A stretch of 64,000 bases of DNA from the NCBI GenBank assembly GCA_043808235.1, contig JAZDFC010000073.1:1-64000 (forward strand). The letters are read 5' to 3'. Of the stretch, positions 54,535 through 62,260 are shown piece after piece. This DNA is from JAZDFC01 sp043808235 (GTDB lineage Bacteria; Bacteroidota; Ignavibacteria; Ignavibacteriales; Melioribacteraceae). The notes below the pieces were generated by a model, which was not told where the DNA came from, did no database searches, and worked only from the letters and a program-made list of their open reading frames with translations. Position 1 is the stretch's first letter; every line of letters begins with the position of its first letter. Position numbers and translations under genes: made by a program.

Positions 54535-55815
54535 TTATAACCTTATTTTTACAGCATTTGCGTGAGCATCAAGATTTTCGACTCCAGCTAATTCGATAAT
54601 TGTACCGGAAATATTTTTCAATCCGTTTTTTGTAAGCGATTGAAAACTGATTGTTTTCATAAAAGATTCAACCGTCACTCCGCCGAATGAACGCGCATAT
54701 CCATAAGTTGGAAGCGAGTGGTTTGTTCCGGAAGCATAATCGCCGGCACTTTCGCACGAATATGTTCCGAGAAATACCGAGCCTGCGTTATGAATTTTAC
54801 TCTTCAACCGGGTGGCATTACTTGCATTAATAATCAAATGTTCCGGTGCATAATTATTGCTCAAGTCGATCGCTTCATCGATTGATTTTACTTCGAGGAT
54901 GAAAGAGCTTTTCAAACTTTGTTCGGCAATAGCTTTTCGTGGAAGCAATTTTAATTGTTTTGCAATTTGCTTTTTTACTTCGGCTGCAATAGCAATTGAA
55001 TTGGTTATCAAAATCACCTGTGAATCCGGTCCATGTTCCGCCTGCGATAATAAATCGGCTGCGATGAAAGATGCATCAGCAGATTCATCGGCAATGATTA
55101 ATACTTCACTCGGTCCGGCAGGCATGTCGATTGCACAACCAACTGGATCTATACTCACCAACGCCTTTGCAGCGGTTACATATTGATTCCCCGGTCCGAA
55201 AATTTTATCAACCTTTTTGAATTCTCTATCACCGTATGCAAGCAGCGCTATTCCCTGAGCGCCGCCAATTTTCATAAATTCGTGAACTCCGCATAACTTT
55301 GCTGCAAATAGCACAGCATGATTTATAGGATTATTTTTAACGGGTGTAGATGCAACGACACGCTTGCAGCCCGCTATTTTAGAGGGTATGCCGAGCATCA
55401 ACATTGTAGAGGGAAGAACTGCCGAACCGCCGGGAATATACAAACCGACATTATCAATTGGGCGGTATTCCCTCGAACAGAAAACTCCTTTTACAGTCTC
55501 GACTTCGTATTTTACAGGTGACTGCTTCGAATGAAATTTTTCGATATTCGCAGCAGCTTTTTTCAATGCATTTTTCACATCGGCGGAAAGATTTATTTCC
55601 GCATCTTGAAAGTCCTTCTTAGAAACAAAGATGCTTTCATCGGTAAACATATCGTATTTGCGCGCATATTCGAGTGCCGCTTTCTGTCCTTCATTTTTAA
55701 CATCGATTAAAATGGGACGAACAGCTTTAAAAGATTTTTCGAAATTGATTGCCGGGCGTGAAAATAGTCCCGATAATTCTTTCTGTGAGAGTTTTTCGAG
55801 CGAAAAGATTCTCAT
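54535..55815 (-). CDS. hisD: Histidinol dehydrogenase
   Basis: Zinc- and NAD-dependent enzyme of 426 residues, last step of histidine synthesis. It shows the family landmarks (VGLYIPGGSAVLPSTMLMLGIPSKIAGC, GPGNQYVTAAKALV, GPSEVLIIADESA, AEHGPDSQVILIT, YAPEHLIINA, AGSVFLGTYSCESAGDYASGTNHSLPT). It starts as an ATGA overlap with the hisG stop. Confidence 0.98.
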   Translation of the reverse strand: MRIFSLEKLSQKELSGLFSRPAINFEKSFKAVRPILIDVKNEGQKAALEYARKYDMFTDESIFVSKKDFQDAEINLSADVKNALKKAAANIEKFHSKQSPVKYEVETVKGVFCSREYRPIDNVGLYIPGGSAVLPSTMLMLGIPSKIAGCKRVVASTPVKNNPINHAVLFAAKLCGVHEFMKIGGAQGIALLAYGDREFKKVDKIFGPGNQYVTAAKALVSIDPVGCAIDMPAGPSEVLIIADESADASFIAADLLSQAEHGPDSQVILITNSIAIAAEVKKQIAKQLKLLPRKAIAEQSLKSSFILEVKSIDEAIDLSNNYAPEHLIINASNATRLKSKIHNAGSVFLGTYSCESAGDYASGTNHSLPTYGYARSFGGVTVESFMKTISFQSLTKNGLKNISGTIIELAGVENLDAHANAVKIRL

Positions 55816-56681
55816 AGTATTATATTCTCAATTGGTACTAATAATATACCTGATGCGCCGGCTGCTTTCAAGTCGTCGTTTATTTCCCAAAACTTATCGC
55901 TTGGAATAACGGCATGCAATGCGAGCATCGACTCATCGGCAAGATGGAGGATAGTCGGACTCTTCAAAGAAGGAATTATTTCAGTAATCCTCTGTAGCGA
56001 ATCTTTCGGAATATTCATCATCAAGTATTTTGAATTTTTGGCATTCAGCGCCGATTCAATCCGCGAAGACAGGCTATTGAAATTCTTAAATTTCTCCGAA
56101 TCGTTTTTGATCTGTTTATTACATATCAAGACCGCTTCCGAATCAAATACAGAAGTGAATTTTTTTAGTTTGTGTAAGCGCAGAGTGTTTCCGGTACTAA
56201 CAATATCGCAAATCATATCCGCAACACCGAGCGATGGACCAAGTTCAACCGAGCCACTGATTTCGATCACCTTTGCGTCAATTTTATTTTCGGATAAAAA
56301 TCTTTTTAAAATGTTCGGATAGGAAGTCGCGATACGTTTACCTTTCACGTATTCCAAACTTTCCGGATTGTCATTTTCGGGTACAGCAAGCGTAAGTTTA
56401 CAACTGCCGAATCCTAATTTTTTACTTATGTCCACATCCGCATCTTTTTCAACAACGACATTCTCGCCAACAATCCCGATATCCGCGACCCCATCCTGCA
56501 CATATTCCGGGATGTCGTCATCGCGAAGCATCAGCACATCGAGCTCGAAATTTTTAGCGGTTACAATAAGTCTTTCCGAATAACTCTCAAAATCAAGTCC
56601 GCATGTTTTTAACAACTGCATTGTTTTCTCTGTTAGTCTTCCGTTTTTCTGCACAGCAAGTTTTAAATAACCGTTTAACAT
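55812..56681 (-). CDS. hisG: ATP phosphoribosyltransferase, long form
   Basis: First enzyme of histidine synthesis, 289 residues, the long HisG-L form with a C-terminal regulatory ACT-like domain (MNIPKDSLQRITEIIPSLKSPTILHLADESMLALHAVIP) that binds histidine for feedback control. The catalytic part has LKLAVQKNGRLTEKT, VQDGVADIGIVGENVV and SVELGPSLGVADMICDIVSTGNTLR. AAAGGAG precedes the ATG. It is first in the operon, downstream of a His-codon leader and terminator. Confidence 0.98.
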   Translation of the reverse strand: MLNGYLKLAVQKNGRLTEKTMQLLKTCGLDFESYSERLIVTAKNFELDVLMLRDDDIPEYVQDGVADIGIVGENVVVEKDADVDISKKLGFGSCKLTLAVPENDNPESLEYVKGKRIATSYPNILKRFLSENKIDAKVIEISGSVELGPSLGVADMICDIVSTGNTLRLHKLKKFTSVFDSEAVLICNKQIKNDSEKFKNFNSLSSRIESALNAKNSKYLMMNIPKDSLQRITEIIPSLKSPTILHLADESMLALHAVIPSDKFWEINDDLKAAGASGILLVPIENIIL

Positions 56682-56693
56682 ATTTTCTCCTTT

Positions 56694-56721
56694 AAAACAA
56701 AAAACCCGGCGCTCGCCGGGT
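56694..56721 (-). terminator. his attenuator terminator
   Basis: Stem ACCCGGC (56715-56721 read on the minus strand) with its complement at 56704-56710, a short loop, then TTTTTTGTTTT in the transcript. It ends 13 bp before the hisG ATG and thus lies in the untranslated leader. Confidence 0.85.
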
Positions 56722-56762
56722 ATTATTTACAATTTTATTTTTAGATGCTATTCTCCGGCGCC

Positions 56763-56813
56763 TCAGTATAGGTTCACATGATGATGGTGATGAATAGCCG
56801 CTAAATTTTTCAT
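56763..56813 (-). CDS. hisL: Histidine-operon leader peptide
   Basis: A 16-residue open frame, MKNLAAIHHHHHVNLY followed by TGA, with five consecutive His codons (CAT CAC CAT CAT CAT). It lies between the his promoter and the attenuator terminator, the position of HisL leader peptides. Its job is to sense charged tRNA-His through ribosome stalling. It is too short for normal gene callers. Confidence 0.88.
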   Translation of the reverse strand: MKNLAAIHHHHHVNLY

Positions 56814-56840
56814 TTTCAAAGTCTCATAGAATTTCTATTG

Positions 56841-56871
56841 CAAAGTTATACGAAAATTTTGCTTTGTCAAG
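56841..56871 (-). promoter_or_regulatory. his operon promoter candidate
   Basis: On the minus strand TTG(ACA) lies 19 bases before TAACTTTG, which fits the Bacteroidota-type TTTG-N19-TAnnTTTG promoter. The TAACTTTG is at 56841-56848. Transcription would start near 56834, about 20 bases before the leader ATG. Confidence 0.65.
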
Positions 56872-57052
56872 CCTATTATCCAAATTTCCTGTATAAAAAT
56901 TCATGTTCGCGGTTAAGGTTCCATAATTCTTTAAGTGTAAAAATGTGGCATTTCACCCGTCCGCCCATAGCAACAATGCCGATTGAAAAACCAAAGCCAA
57001 TAATTTTTAACAATATTATTTTATAGAACAATGTTACAAGCAATGCTTATAT

Positions 57053-57123
57053 TTTTAACCGAACCCGTAAACTTGAACAATGCCGCAATGAAAACGCGGT
57101 CGGGTGGCAAAAGCTGGTTAGGC
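57053..57123. repeat. attC-like folded site next to the DUF1566 gene
   Basis: Nested arms pair in attC order: TAACC (57056-57060) with GGTTA (57116-57120), ACCCG (57063-57067) with CGGGT (57101-57105), CCGC (57083-57086) with GCGG (57096-57099). The right core GTTAGGC (57117-57123) is a perfect GTTRRRY; the left core TTTTAAC deviates at one position. Length is 71 bp. It starts immediately after the stop codon of the gene at 57125, as in an integron cassette. Confidence 0.45.
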
Positions 57124-57124
57124 A

Positions 57125-58639
57125 TTATTTAAGCAAAATTATTTTTTTTGTTTCTACAAAATTTCCTGCTTGCATTTTGTAGTAATAAATCCCGCTAGAA
57201 AGTTTATTAGCATTAAATTTAATGCTATATCTTCCGATTGCTTTTTCCGAACTTACTAGGGTTTCTATTTCTCTTCCTAAAGCGTCATAAATTTTTAATC
57301 TAACAAAGCTAGCTTTGGGAATAAAGTAACTTGTTGTTGTATTTGGATTAAAAGGATTTGGATAGTTCTGTTCCAAATTAAATTCCAAGGGCAAATTAAA
57401 ACCATCATTCTGACCGATGTCAGTCGTATTATCAGCATCTCTAACAAGACGAACATAATTATATACGCGCACAGCATCACCTTGTGGACCATGTCCTTCA
57501 GGATAATTGGCTGGGTCACCTATCAAAATATCAGATTTTTGTGATCCGGCACCATGAACATCTTGCCAAACACCATCCATATATGCCATTGCTCTTCCAA
57601 ACGGAATATAACATCCTTCTCTGTTTGGCCCATCAACTAAAACAGTTCCGGACCAGAAATAAGGGTAGTCTTCCTGATTGGCTTCATTAATTATAGTACT
57701 ACATTCAAAATAATCTGTGTTTATAGCTGCAGAAGAGGTTGCTGCAGGAGAGCGAGTATAATCTACTATGCTGTGCAATTCCTTTATGTTTGGAAGACGC
57801 CAGTCGTTATGACCTAAAAAATTCGCTGCGTTTTTCTCTTGTACCCAAGCCAGAGCTTCTTTCCAGTTCAAGCCTTCTTTACTGTCTTCTTCAGACCACA
57901 TTAGTCCAGTAGCAAGATCTGAGATTGTGCCATCATTGTTATTTTGAAAATCGTTTATTCCATATTCTGAATTACCACGCACATATCTAACATAAAGTTC
58001 GTCGTTCAGCTCAATCCATGTAGGTGGAAGGTATTTCTTGTAACCTTTGCTTCGTCCGTCGCCAAAGTTAACACCAAATATGGTGGGCTGATTGTATTGT
58101 GTGGTACTCACGTATTCAGTGCCTGACCAGTCCTGACAATCGATAACCCTTTCATCTCCAACACCACTTCCATATTCAAAATCAAAATAATCAGTATCAA
58201 TAAATGGAATATACCCTTCTGTTGAATATACACTATACCCATTCTTACCGCTAAACAAAAAAAGTGAGTACAATTCTTGGATCGTGGGCATGCGCCAATC
58301 GTTATGATCACCTATACTATTTGCAGATGCACCTTCAACAGCTTCGTCCCATGTCATTTTTGAGCCACGGGCTTTAACCCACATCAGTCCTGTGATATTA
58401 TCTGTAATTGTTCCATCACCATTATCGGTATAACTCGTTCCAGCATCGGGGTAAGTTGCATCCTGACCATAAAAAGGATCATTAGTATCTGGCTGCGCAA
58501 TTTCGCCTGTATTGCTATAAAACGTCGTTTGATTTGTACCCACAATAGGAAAATCCAATGTTTGCCCATTACCGATTGAATTAAGCAAAAATGACATAAC
58601 GACAATTACGATTAATTTTAGTGAACTTTTTCTTTTCAT
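57125..58639 (-). CDS. Secreted DUF1566 (Lcl C-terminal) protein with T9SS tail
   Basis: I use the ATG at 58639 with GGAAAA upstream; the frame opens at a TTG at 58651. 504 residues: signal peptide (MKRKSSLKLIVIVVMSFLLNSIGNGQ), then two Lcl_C/DUF1566 repeats, each with ITGLMWVK/SDLATGLMWSEE, TWDEAVEGA/NWKEALAWV, HNDWRMPTIQEL/HNDWRLPNIKEL and a W-G element (FWSGT). A T9SS tail follows (QNYPNPFNPNTTTSYF, YDALGREIETLV, SSGIYYYKMQ, TKKIILLK). DUF1566 domains occur in surface and ligand-binding proteins; the biochemical role is unclear. The gene is single, bounded by GTTAGGC core sequences on both sides in cassette orientation. Confidence 0.85.
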   Translation of the reverse strand: MKRKSSLKLIVIVVMSFLLNSIGNGQTLDFPIVGTNQTTFYSNTGEIAQPDTNDPFYGQDATYPDAGTSYTDNGDGTITDNITGLMWVKARGSKMTWDEAVEGASANSIGDHNDWRMPTIQELYSLFLFSGKNGYSVYSTEGYIPFIDTDYFDFEYGSGVGDERVIDCQDWSGTEYVSTTQYNQPTIFGVNFGDGRSKGYKKYLPPTWIELNDELYVRYVRGNSEYGINDFQNNNDGTISDLATGLMWSEEDSKEGLNWKEALAWVQEKNAANFLGHNDWRLPNIKELHSIVDYTRSPAATSSAAINTDYFECSTIINEANQEDYPYFWSGTVLVDGPNREGCYIPFGRAMAYMDGVWQDVHGAGSQKSDILIGDPANYPEGHGPQGDAVRVYNYVRLVRDADNTTDIGQNDGFNLPLEFNLEQNYPNPFNPNTTTSYFIPKASFVRLKIYDALGREIETLVSSEKAIGRYSIKFNANKLSSGIYYYKMQAGNFVETKKIILLK

Positions 58640-58902
58640 CTTATTTTCCAATAATAATAATCTTTAATTTTATTGTGACTCTTTGACCTCAATTAAATAA
58701 AGAAGGTTTAATTACAAAACATCAATTCAGCATTTTCTTTCCGTTTTTTCATGAACTCTTATAAAAAATTAGCAAAAGCTGTGCTGCTTCAATAAAACCA
58801 TTAATCTTTGTTACCACACTTATCATATTTTGCTCACATTAGTAAAAGCTTTAATCTAATCAAGAATTGTTAATGATGTTATACAAATAACAACAAATTT
58901 AT

Positions 58903-58909
58903 GCCTAAC
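58903..58909 (-). repeat. attC-type core boundary upstream of the DUF1566 gene
   Basis: GCCTAAC on the plus strand, GTTAGGC on the minus strand, matching the core at 57117-57123 in inverted sense. It would be the recombination boundary on the 5' side of the cassette. A seven-base match alone is weak evidence; no flanking arms are visible. Confidence 0.3.
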
Positions 58910-58938
58910 TGCCGAGTTATTCGAATCAGAATCAATTT

Positions 58939-61386
58939 TTAAAATTTATATCCTGCAGTAAAATAAACATGTGTAACAAAGTTATCCCATTGCACCGGAC
59001 TTTTAGATCCACGGCTTACAATCATTTCAAAAGGACCAACAATTGAAAGAAATTTTACTCCTATTCCAACGCCGTATATTGGTTTACTAACATTCCCAAG
59101 TGCAAAATAGTCGTGAATATTGAATGAACATGCATTAAAAATCAGTTTAAAGAAAATATCTTTTTTGTACTTGTAGATATAATCGAATCTTATAATTCCA
59201 TATTTATTCCCTTCGATCTGGTTAATTGTCACTCCCACAAAAGTATCTGCTCCACCCTTAAAAGGATATTTGTATATCGGAAGGTCGTGAAGATAATTTG
59301 TATAGTATCCGTTCAACCTCAGTGTGTGTTTATCAGCGAACGTATGGTATATTGTGGCTTCGGTCTGATATTGATGAAATTCAAGTTCCGAACCAAGAGC
59401 CTTAAGACAAATATCCCATTCAGCATCAATCTTAATTCCCCTCCTCGGAGTTATTATTTCATCGAGCATATCAAGAGTAAGTTCCGCACGCAATTTACGC
59501 AGCTTATCCTTCCATGAAGGGAAATACTCTTTATCAAGCGCTTCAAAATTCGGAGTAGTATTCAAGTACTCATGGTTGTATTCAAATTTCAGAATCCCGA
59601 CACTGCCGATATTGAATCCAACTCCCGAACCAAATGTCCATGATTTATCATCGTATTCCGAAATTCTGTTTCCGCTTTCAAGATTAAAAATATCCATGGG
59701 AATATTTTTGTATGATACGCGCAGGTAAGGCACCACTGGAGTGCTTAGTGTACGCGAGGGATACGATAATGTCCAATCAAATTTAACTAATCCGGCAAAC
59801 TGGAAATAAATTTCGTTTCGCAGTCCGGCAAAAGGAATATTTGTTGCCTGAAATCCCAGTAATCCAACTAACTTATATTCATCATCATATCTGAATCCGA
59901 GTTTCAATTTCCGCAAAGATTTTTCTTTGATATTGAGATGCACCCTAATGTAATTATCCCGAACTGGACTAATCGAATAAGTTACTTCCTCGAAGTAACC
60001 GAGTCCATACATCTCGTTTATTCGTTCCTTTAAAATTTCCTTATCAAAAACCTCGGCAGGTTTTAATCCCAGCAGCTGGTTTATGAATTCAAAAGAAAGC
60101 TCCTGGTTCCCAGTAATGGTGATTCCAAAGACTAACGGTTTTTTCAGTTCATTCACTTTTACAAGTAAATTTACTGTATTACCTACGCGGTTATAAACGT
60201 GAACATCAATCGAGTCAAATATTCCGCATGTCTTTATTTTGGAAATTGCATCGTTGAGTTTCGAAACGTTCAAAGTATCGTTCGGTTTTATGTCCATCAA
60301 GTTGTAAAAATATTCGGTTGTGTATAAATGGTTTCCCGAGATGATAATATTCTCAACCACAGTTCCGTCAGTGAGTAATGAATTTACAAGTGTAGCATTA
60401 ATAATATTTCCTTGCAGCCTCTGCCTTATTTCAATCAACTGCATTTTATTTAATTGGGCAGATTCCTTTCCAAGACGGATAATTTCCGAAACTCTCTCAG
60501 CATCAAAATCTGCCGTAGAATAATCACCAAGTTCAGGCCGGATGAGCAAATCACAGTATTTGCTGTTCTCTTTCTGTTTTGCATAATCTGTGAGTACCAT
60601 TGTCTGTTCAAGGATTGAAACAATAGAGTTCAGTTCTTCCTTTTGTCTCAAGGGAGTGCCGACATTTACTCCAATAATGATTTCAGCGCCCATTGTCTTT
60701 AACACATCTGCCGGAAAATTATTGAGAACGCCTCCGTCGATAAGAAGCGAATCTCCCCATTCTACCGGACTAAAGACAGTCGGGATAGCCATTGTAGCTC
60801 GCATTGCCTTTGCCAGCGAGCCCTCTTTTAAAACAACTTCGTTACCGGTAATCAAATCAACGGCGACGCAGCGAAATGGTTTGGGAAGATTATCGAAATT
60901 TTTTATTGATGCAATCGACGATGTGAGATCCGAAAACTTCAACAATACATTTTGACCATAAATTAATCCGCCCGGAATTACCGGTGTAAACCCTTTCATT
61001 CCAAATTCAACCTGGAATTTTCCATCATCCTTTTTCTGCAAGTATGGTATGCGACCGCGCGGAGGCTGATCCAAAAATAATTCCGTCCAATCCGATTCGA
61101 GTGCATACTTTTCAATTTCATTTCCAGAATAACCTGCCGCGTACAATCCTCCGATAATTCCGCCCATACTCGTTCCGACAACGTAGTCAATCGGAATTTG
61201 AAGTGAATCGATCATCTTTAAGATTCCAATATGAGCCAGTCCCCGCGCGCCTCCACCGGAAAGTACCAATCCAACTTTTGGTCGCTTCTGCTGTGCTGAT
61301 GCAAAGGATAGTGAGAGCAAAATGAAAATCAGAAATAACTTAATATTTGTTTTCGTTATTCGTTTACTTAAGAATCGTATCTTCAT
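58939..61386 (-). CDS. Patatin-like phospholipase fused to POTRA and Omp85-type barrel
   Basis: Protein of 815 residues with the type Vd (PlpD-like) build. Signal peptide to about residue 31, then a patatin domain: oxyanion loop SGGGARG (43-49), nucleophile Ser73 in GTSMG and Asp217 in LIDGGV, the Ser-Asp dyad. A POTRA domain follows (ISGNHLYTTEYFYNLMDIKPNDTLNVSKLNDAISKI) and perhaps a second (FEFINQLLGLKPAEVFDKEILKERINEMYGLGYFEEV), then a bacterial-surface-antigen barrel ending VTHVYFTAGYKF with a terminal aromatic. It should display or release a lipase at the cell surface. The gene stands alone. Confidence 0.93.
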   Translation of the reverse strand: MKIRFLSKRITKTNIKLFLIFILLSLSFASAQQKRPKVGLVLSGGGARGLAHIGILKMIDSLQIPIDYVVGTSMGGIIGGLYAAGYSGNEIEKYALESDWTELFLDQPPRGRIPYLQKKDDGKFQVEFGMKGFTPVIPGGLIYGQNVLLKFSDLTSSIASIKNFDNLPKPFRCVAVDLITGNEVVLKEGSLAKAMRATMAIPTVFSPVEWGDSLLIDGGVLNNFPADVLKTMGAEIIIGVNVGTPLRQKEELNSIVSILEQTMVLTDYAKQKENSKYCDLLIRPELGDYSTADFDAERVSEIIRLGKESAQLNKMQLIEIRQRLQGNIINATLVNSLLTDGTVVENIIISGNHLYTTEYFYNLMDIKPNDTLNVSKLNDAISKIKTCGIFDSIDVHVYNRVGNTVNLLVKVNELKKPLVFGITITGNQELSFEFINQLLGLKPAEVFDKEILKERINEMYGLGYFEEVTYSISPVRDNYIRVHLNIKEKSLRKLKLGFRYDDEYKLVGLLGFQATNIPFAGLRNEIYFQFAGLVKFDWTLSYPSRTLSTPVVPYLRVSYKNIPMDIFNLESGNRISEYDDKSWTFGSGVGFNIGSVGILKFEYNHEYLNTTPNFEALDKEYFPSWKDKLRKLRAELTLDMLDEIITPRRGIKIDAEWDICLKALGSELEFHQYQTEATIYHTFADKHTLRLNGYYTNYLHDLPIYKYPFKGGADTFVGVTINQIEGNKYGIIRFDYIYKYKKDIFFKLIFNACSFNIHDYFALGNVSKPIYGVGIGVKFLSIVGPFEMIVSRGSKSPVQWDNFVTHVYFTAGYKF

Positions 61387-61520
61387 AAAAAATTGAGGTA
61401 ATTATTTTGGGAAATCATTTGAAACAAAAATACCGAAATAATTATTGGCAGAAATGAATATTCTATTGAATGCGGGAAGAATGAAGAATAGATTTTTAAA
61501 AATAAGATTGCCACATTTTT

Positions 61521-61571
61521 GTCATGATGTGGGGATTTACGGCACAACAAATTTCTTTGTGCGTCATCATG
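61521..61571 (+). promoter_or_regulatory. Paired upstream activator-type repeats
   Basis: GTCATGATG (61521-61529) and GTCATCATG (61563-61571) are direct repeats 42 bp apart, four helical turns, about 95-145 bp upstream of a sigma54-type promoter. That is the spacing and position of enhancer sites for NtrC-family activators. Between them GCACAA/TTGTGC can form a small hairpin, so a folded repeat is the alternative reading. Confidence 0.4.
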
Positions 61572-61665
61572 GCAAATATTCTGATTATATTTCCAGTCGT
61601 TGAAATTCCAAAATAAAAAGCGTTAAGTCTTTTTTTTCAAATAGCTTACAGCCATAAAAACCTAC

Positions 61666-61681
61666 TGGCACACCGGTTGTT
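61666..61681 (+). promoter_or_regulatory. Sigma54-type promoter of hsp20
   Basis: TGGCAC-ACCGG-TTGTT matches the -24/-12 consensus TGGCAC-N5-TTGCW with a single change (GT in place of GC at -12). It lies 60 bp before the Hsp20 ATG. No other clear promoter is visible there. Confidence 0.6.
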
Positions 61682-61741
61682 ATTGTATCAACGAACTTAT
61701 ATAGCACACAAAAAAACAATAACAAAATAAGGAGATATAAA

Positions 61742-62206
61742 ATGACACTTGTAAGATTCAACCCGGTTCGTGATCTCGTTAACATCGAGAGAGAATTCAA
61801 CAAAATGTTCCACCAGTTTGAAAACAGGTTTGGAATGAGCCGCAGTAAAGAAGTTGATGAAGCGTATGAAAATGCAGTATGGAGTCCGCTTGCAGATATT
61901 TCGGAAGATAAAGATAAATACATGCTGCAGCTCGATTTGCCCGGTGTAACAAAGGAAGACCTGAAGCTTACAATTAAGGACGGACAACTCTGCGTTAGTG
62001 GTGAACGAAAATATGAAAAAGAAACTAAGGAAAAACAGTTTCACAGAGTTGAACGAACTTTCGGCAAATACTACAGATCCTTTACATTGCCAGAAAGTGT
62101 AAAGGAAGATAAGATAGAAGCAGAATTCAAAGACGGTCAGCTTCATATCAATATTCCAAAGAGCGAAGAAGCCAAGCCGAAGGAATTAGAGATTAAGGTG
62201 AAATAG
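61742..62206 (+). CDS. Hsp20 / alpha-crystallin small heat-shock protein
   Basis: Small chaperone of 154 residues. An N-terminal arm (MTLVRFNPVRDLVNIEREFNKMFHQFENRFG) leads to the alpha-crystallin domain at ~50-145 (WSPLADISEDKDKYMLQLDLPGVTKEDLKLTIKDGQLCVSGERK, RTFGKYYRSFTLPESVKEDKIEAEFKDGQLHINIPK), and a tail with the I-x-I/V-type motif (LEIKVK). It binds unfolding proteins to prevent aggregation. GGAG lies upstream of the ATG. A sigma54-type promoter precedes it and a hairpin terminator follows. Confidence 0.96.
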   Translation: MTLVRFNPVRDLVNIEREFNKMFHQFENRFGMSRSKEVDEAYENAVWSPLADISEDKDKYMLQLDLPGVTKEDLKLTIKDGQLCVSGERKYEKETKEKQFHRVERTFGKYYRSFTLPESVKEDKIEAEFKDGQLHINIPKSEEAKPKELEIKVK

Positions 62207-62227
62207 CTCGATACTGGTGTGGACTAT

Positions 62228-62260
62228 GGGCTGTCTCGAAAGAGCAGCCCTTTTATTTTT
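62228..62260 (+). terminator. Rho-independent terminator of hsp20
   Basis: GGGCTG-T-CTC (62228-62237) pairs with GAG-CAGCCC (62242-62250) with one bulge, followed by TTTTATTTTT. It lies just before the convergent threonine dehydratase-like gene. Confidence 0.8.

Larger units (their letters stand above)
56694..56813 (-). promoter_or_regulatory. Histidine-operon attenuator
   Basis: Three mutually exclusive RNA pairings can be drawn. GCUAUUC (from 56792-56798), just before the His codons, pairs with GAAUAGC (56747-56753). The adjoining GGCGCCGG (56755-56762) can pair with the CCGGCG in the first arm of the terminator. The terminator stem lies at 56704-56721. A ribosome stalled at the His codons would block the first pairing, freeing the middle segment to form an antiterminator. 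This is classical attenuation; the pairing scheme is read from complementarity only. Confidence 0.8.

Noticed and set aside
61697..62146. 149-codon minus-strand frame
   Set aside because: Antisense to the Hsp20 gene and covers its promoter; rich in F and I as expected of a shadow frame.
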